A DNA stretch of 64,000 nt from Bradyrhizobium sp. sGM-13. Its GTDB lineage: Bacteria > Pseudomonadota > Alphaproteobacteria > Rhizobiales > Xanthobacteraceae. The notes under the pieces are model-generated. The model was not told the origin of the DNA, searched no databases, and saw only the letters and a program-made list of their open reading frames with translations. Both the position numbers and the translations under genes were made by a program. How positions within the stretch are numbered: position 1 is the stretch's first letter; each line of letters begins with the position of its first letter. The stretch lies in the NCBI RefSeq assembly GCF_018398875.1, contig NZ_JAGWDK010000002.1:186001-250000 (forward strand), written 5' to 3'. Shown here piece by piece: positions 61,880-64,000 of this stretch.

Positions 61880-62788
61880 ATGTTCAATCGTCTTATTATT
61901 CTCGCCGCTGCGGCGGGATTGGTATTCTCAGCTTCCCCCGCATCGGCCCAGGACTGGAAAGCGAAATATCCCGAACTGGTGTTCGCAAAGGTCCCCGATG
62001 AGAATGCTTCGGGCACGACCAACCGTTGGACGCCTTTGGCGGAGTATCTGTCCCGCGAGCTCGGCACGAAGGTGACGCTGCGGATCGCCAACGACTACGC
62101 CGCCGTGATCGAAGGCCAGCGGGCCGGCAACATCCACATCGCGATGTACGGTCCGGCGTCTTATGCCCGCGCCTACATTATTGGCGCCAAGGTCGAGCCG
62201 TTCGCGATCGAAGTCAATGGCGACGGCACCAAGGGCTATTACTCGGTCCTCTATGTCAAAAGCGACTCGGGCTACAAGGACATCAAGGACCTGAAAGGCA
62301 AGAATCTCTGCCTTGTCGACCCCAATTCAACGTCAGGCAACAACGTGCCGCGTTTCGCGATGGACAAGATGGGCATCGACCCGGAGAAGTTCTTTTCCAA
62401 GGTGGTTTATTCGGGAAGCCATGAAAACGCGGTGATCGGGCTTGCCCAAGGTACCTGCGATGCGGCGTTCAACTGGTGGAATGACGAAAAAGAATCGAAC
62501 CTGCTGCGGATGGAACGCAAGGGCATGGCGAAGGCCGCCGATTTCAGGATCATCCTGAAGTCCGAACAGATTGTGAATTCGCCGATGGCATATCTCGGTA
62601 GCCTGCCTGCCGACCTCAAGGCGGCGATCAAGAAGGCAGTGCTGGAAATTGCGGTGAAGGACAAGGCCACTTTCGACAAGATTTACGAAGGGAAGCAACT
62701 GCCTTTCGTCGAGGTTGACCACAAAGCCTATGAGGCCGTGATCGATCTGACCAAGTTTGTCGACAGCTTGCGCAAGCAGAAGTCCTGA
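61880..62788 (+). CDS. phnD: Phosphonate ABC transporter substrate-binding protein
   Basis: A 302-residue periplasmic binding protein. The signal peptide ends near residue 23 (SPASAQ). PhnD pieces are ENASGTTNRWTPLAEYLSRELG, IAMYGPASYARAY and LKGKNLCLVDPNSTSGNNVPR with VVYSGSHENAVIGLAQGTCDAAF. ATG 61880 follows GGAGACGTC. A GNRA-capped hairpin follows the stop. Confidence 0.92.
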   Translation: MFNRLIILAAAAGLVFSASPASAQDWKAKYPELVFAKVPDENASGTTNRWTPLAEYLSRELGTKVTLRIANDYAAVIEGQRAGNIHIAMYGPASYARAYIIGAKVEPFAIEVNGDGTKGYYSVLYVKSDSGYKDIKDLKGKNLCLVDPNSTSGNNVPRFAMDKMGIDPEKFFSKVVYSGSHENAVIGLAQGTCDAAFNWWNDEKESNLLRMERKGMAKAADFRIILKSEQIVNSPMAYLGSLPADLKAAIKKAVLEIAVKDKATFDKIYEGKQLPFVEVDHKAYEAVIDLTKFVDSLRKQKS

Positions 62789-62813
62789 ACGGAACGACGT
62801 TTCCAGACGATTG

Positions 62814-62835
62814 GGGCGGATCGTGAGGTCCGCCC
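62814..62835 (+). terminator. GNRA-capped hairpin after phnD
   Basis: A 9-bp stem with one G-U pair (GGGCGGATC with GGTCCGCCC) closes a GTGA tetraloop, 25 bp after the phnD stop. No T-tract follows. It lies before phnE. Confidence 0.65.
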
Positions 62836-62856
62836 ATTGTCTCTTCAGAAAATTCC

Positions 62857-63744
62857 ATGCGAACAGCAGTCCCCGAATTCCCGGAAGCCAGGCTGCGTGA
62901 GCTGGCCGATCGCTATGCGGCTGCAGTTGCCGCCAAGCGACGGCGTATATGGTTGGGTTCGGCGGTCCTGATCGCCGCGGCGCTTGCCGCCGGCTGGATG
63001 GGCGACGTCGATCTTTGGAAGTTTGCCGAGAATTTCTGGCGCTTCCCGGCCTATTTCGCCAGCATAGCTCCCACGTTTTCGTTCTCGTCTGCTTGGAATG
63101 ATCTCTCGGAATGGCTTTGGGGCTTGCCTCGCTGGACGCTGCTTCTCGGAGATACCCTGCTGATTGCGTATATGGGAACCCTTTCGGGAGCTATATGCGG
63201 TTTCGTTCTCTGCTTTCTGGCATCGGCCAATCTCGTCAGGTCGCGAACGATCGTTTTTGTTACGCGGCGCTTGCTCGAGTTTTGCCGCACCGTCCCAGAT
63301 ATCGTCTTTGCCTTGATTTTTGTACTGGCGTTCGGCCTCGGGCCGCTGCCGGGTGTTCTTGCCATCGCGATCCATACCACTGGCGCGCTCGGCAAGCAGT
63401 TCGCCGAGGTTGTCGAGAATATCGATAACAAGCCGGTCGAGGGGGTGGCGGCGAGCGGAGGTAGCTGGATTCAGATTGTCCGGTTCGGCGCGGTGCCTCA
63501 GGTTCTTTCGAATTTCGTAAGCTATGCCCTGCTGAGGTTCGAGATCAACGTGCGCGGCGCGGCGGTGATGGGCTTCGTCGGGGCCGGCGGGATCGGGCAG
63601 GATTTGATCGAAGCCGTGCGTAAGTTTTACTACAGTGACGTTAGCGCCATCCTCTTGCTCATCATCGTCACGGTCATGCTGTTCGATTTCATTACAGAGC
63701 GCGTGCGCCATCGCCTTCTTGGGCTAGAGGGCACCGGCGCATGA
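62857..63744 (+). CDS. phnE1: Phosphonate ABC transporter permease PhnE1
   Basis: A 295-residue permease with six predicted helices. The EAA-like loop ENIDNKPVEGVAASGGSW and the closing NVRGAAVMGFVGAGGIGQDL are usual for PhnE. A second permease gene overlaps its stop by 4 bp, so the channel is probably an E1/E2 heterodimer. ATG 62857. Confidence 0.9.
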   Translation: MRTAVPEFPEARLRELADRYAAAVAAKRRRIWLGSAVLIAAALAAGWMGDVDLWKFAENFWRFPAYFASIAPTFSFSSAWNDLSEWLWGLPRWTLLLGDTLLIAYMGTLSGAICGFVLCFLASANLVRSRTIVFVTRRLLEFCRTVPDIVFALIFVLAFGLGPLPGVLAIAIHTTGALGKQFAEVVENIDNKPVEGVAASGGSWIQIVRFGAVPQVLSNFVSYALLRFEINVRGAAVMGFVGAGGIGQDLIEAVRKFYYSDVSAILLLIIVTVMLFDFITERVRHRLLGLEGTGA

Positions 63745-64000
63745 AATCGTTCAGCTCCGACGCTCAGGCCGCAATCGTTGAACGCTATCCGAGCCATTTC
63801 CGCCCGGATTGGTGGAGCAGGGCAAAGATCACGATAGGCCTTGGCACGGCTGTCGCGCTTTTTCTGTTCGGGATTGCCCAGCTAGACATTCCGTTTCACC
63901 GGCTTTCTGACGGACTGGCCAGGCTAGGCGGATTCCTTCGGCTAATGTTGCCGCCCGATCCTGGTTCATGGGCGGAGGCATTGAAGTATTTGAATGCGCT
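63741..64000 (+). CDS. phnE2: Phosphonate ABC transporter permease PhnE2, cut by window end
   Basis: The first 86 codons are present. It starts with ATG 63741 overlapping the phnE1 stop (ATGA). The N-terminus (SSDAQAAIVERYPSHFRPDWWSRAK) and first membrane helix (ITIGLGTAVALFLFGIAQL) match the second PhnE of two-permease phosphonate systems. The gene continues past the right edge. Confidence 0.8.
   Translation, partial: MKSFSSDAQAAIVERYPSHFRPDWWSRAKITIGLGTAVALFLFGIAQLDIPFHRLSDGLARLGGFLRLMLPPDPGSWAEALKYLNA

Overview
The window looks like chromosome from a Bradyrhizobium-type alphaproteobacterium (order Hyphomicrobiales/Rhizobiales). The evidence is high GC, dense operons with many 4-bp stop/start overlaps, dispersed palindromic repeats of the kind common in that genus, sugar ABC systems of the ChvE/GguAB and YtfQRT types, and repeated GGAAC-N16/17-CGTT promoters typical of the alphaproteobacterial general stress sigma factor EcfG. 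This taxonomic call is inferred from the sequence. No tRNA, rRNA, CRISPR array, insertion sequence, integrase or phage gene was seen.

Layout. (1) 1-12.5 kb is a catabolic and uptake block: two subunits of a sulfopyruvate-decarboxylase-like thiamine-diphosphate enzyme, two D-2-hydroxyacid dehydrogenases, an alpha/beta hydrolase, a dipeptide-type ABC importer with a fused double ATPase, a class II aldolase, a GntR/FCD regulator and an acetylpolyamine amidohydrolase-like protein. The substrate is unknown. (2) 12.6-27.4 kb is a membrane-bound, Tat-exported, cysteine-type formate dehydrogenase (FdhA/B/C plus a small Tat peptide) inside a large set of accessory genes: an Mrp carrier, a multi-cluster ferredoxin-like protein, a lipoate-ligase-like protein with no obvious catalytic lysine, DUF6505, DUF6352, DUF3305, DUF3306, an HTH-TorD fusion, DUF971, and a WD40/cytochrome c fusion. 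(3) 27.4-38.8 kb is an island of small stress-type genes (cupin, DUF3072, CsbD, SDR, Nudix, flavoproteins, CBS, DUF72, DUF6496, host-attachment family). At least six exact and several near EcfG promoters direct these genes. (4) 38.8-54 kb handles sugars and sugar acids: galactarate dehydratase GarD, a YtfQ-YtfR-YtfT-YjfF-type importer, a GntR regulator, a Gfo/Idh dehydrogenase, an aldose epimerase, an SMP-30 lactonase, a ChvE/GguA/GguB-type importer and KdgD. (5) 54-58.2 kb is a LysR regulator divergent from a tripartite tricarboxylate-type transporter (TctC/B/A). (6) 58.2-64 kb is a phosphonate region: DUF1045, PhnM and a hexapeptide acetyltransferase on one strand, and PhnC, PhnD, PhnE1 and PhnE2 (cut by the window end) on the other, with Pho-box-like repeats between them.

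How the parts work together. Formate would be oxidised in the periplasm by FdhA, with electrons passing through FdhB and the cytochrome b subunit FdhC to quinone; the accessory genes probably mature or regulate this enzyme. GarD makes 5-dehydro-4-deoxyglucarate and KdgD converts it to 2-oxoglutarate semialdehyde, so these two genes form one pathway although 13 kb apart. The dehydrogenase, epimerase and lactonase would oxidise an aldose brought in by the YtfQ-type importer. The most striking unannotated signals are the EcfG promoter island, the DNA-binding HTH-TorD fusion with two palindromes upstream, and GC-rich hairpins without T-tracts after all four complete ABC substrate-binding-protein genes.
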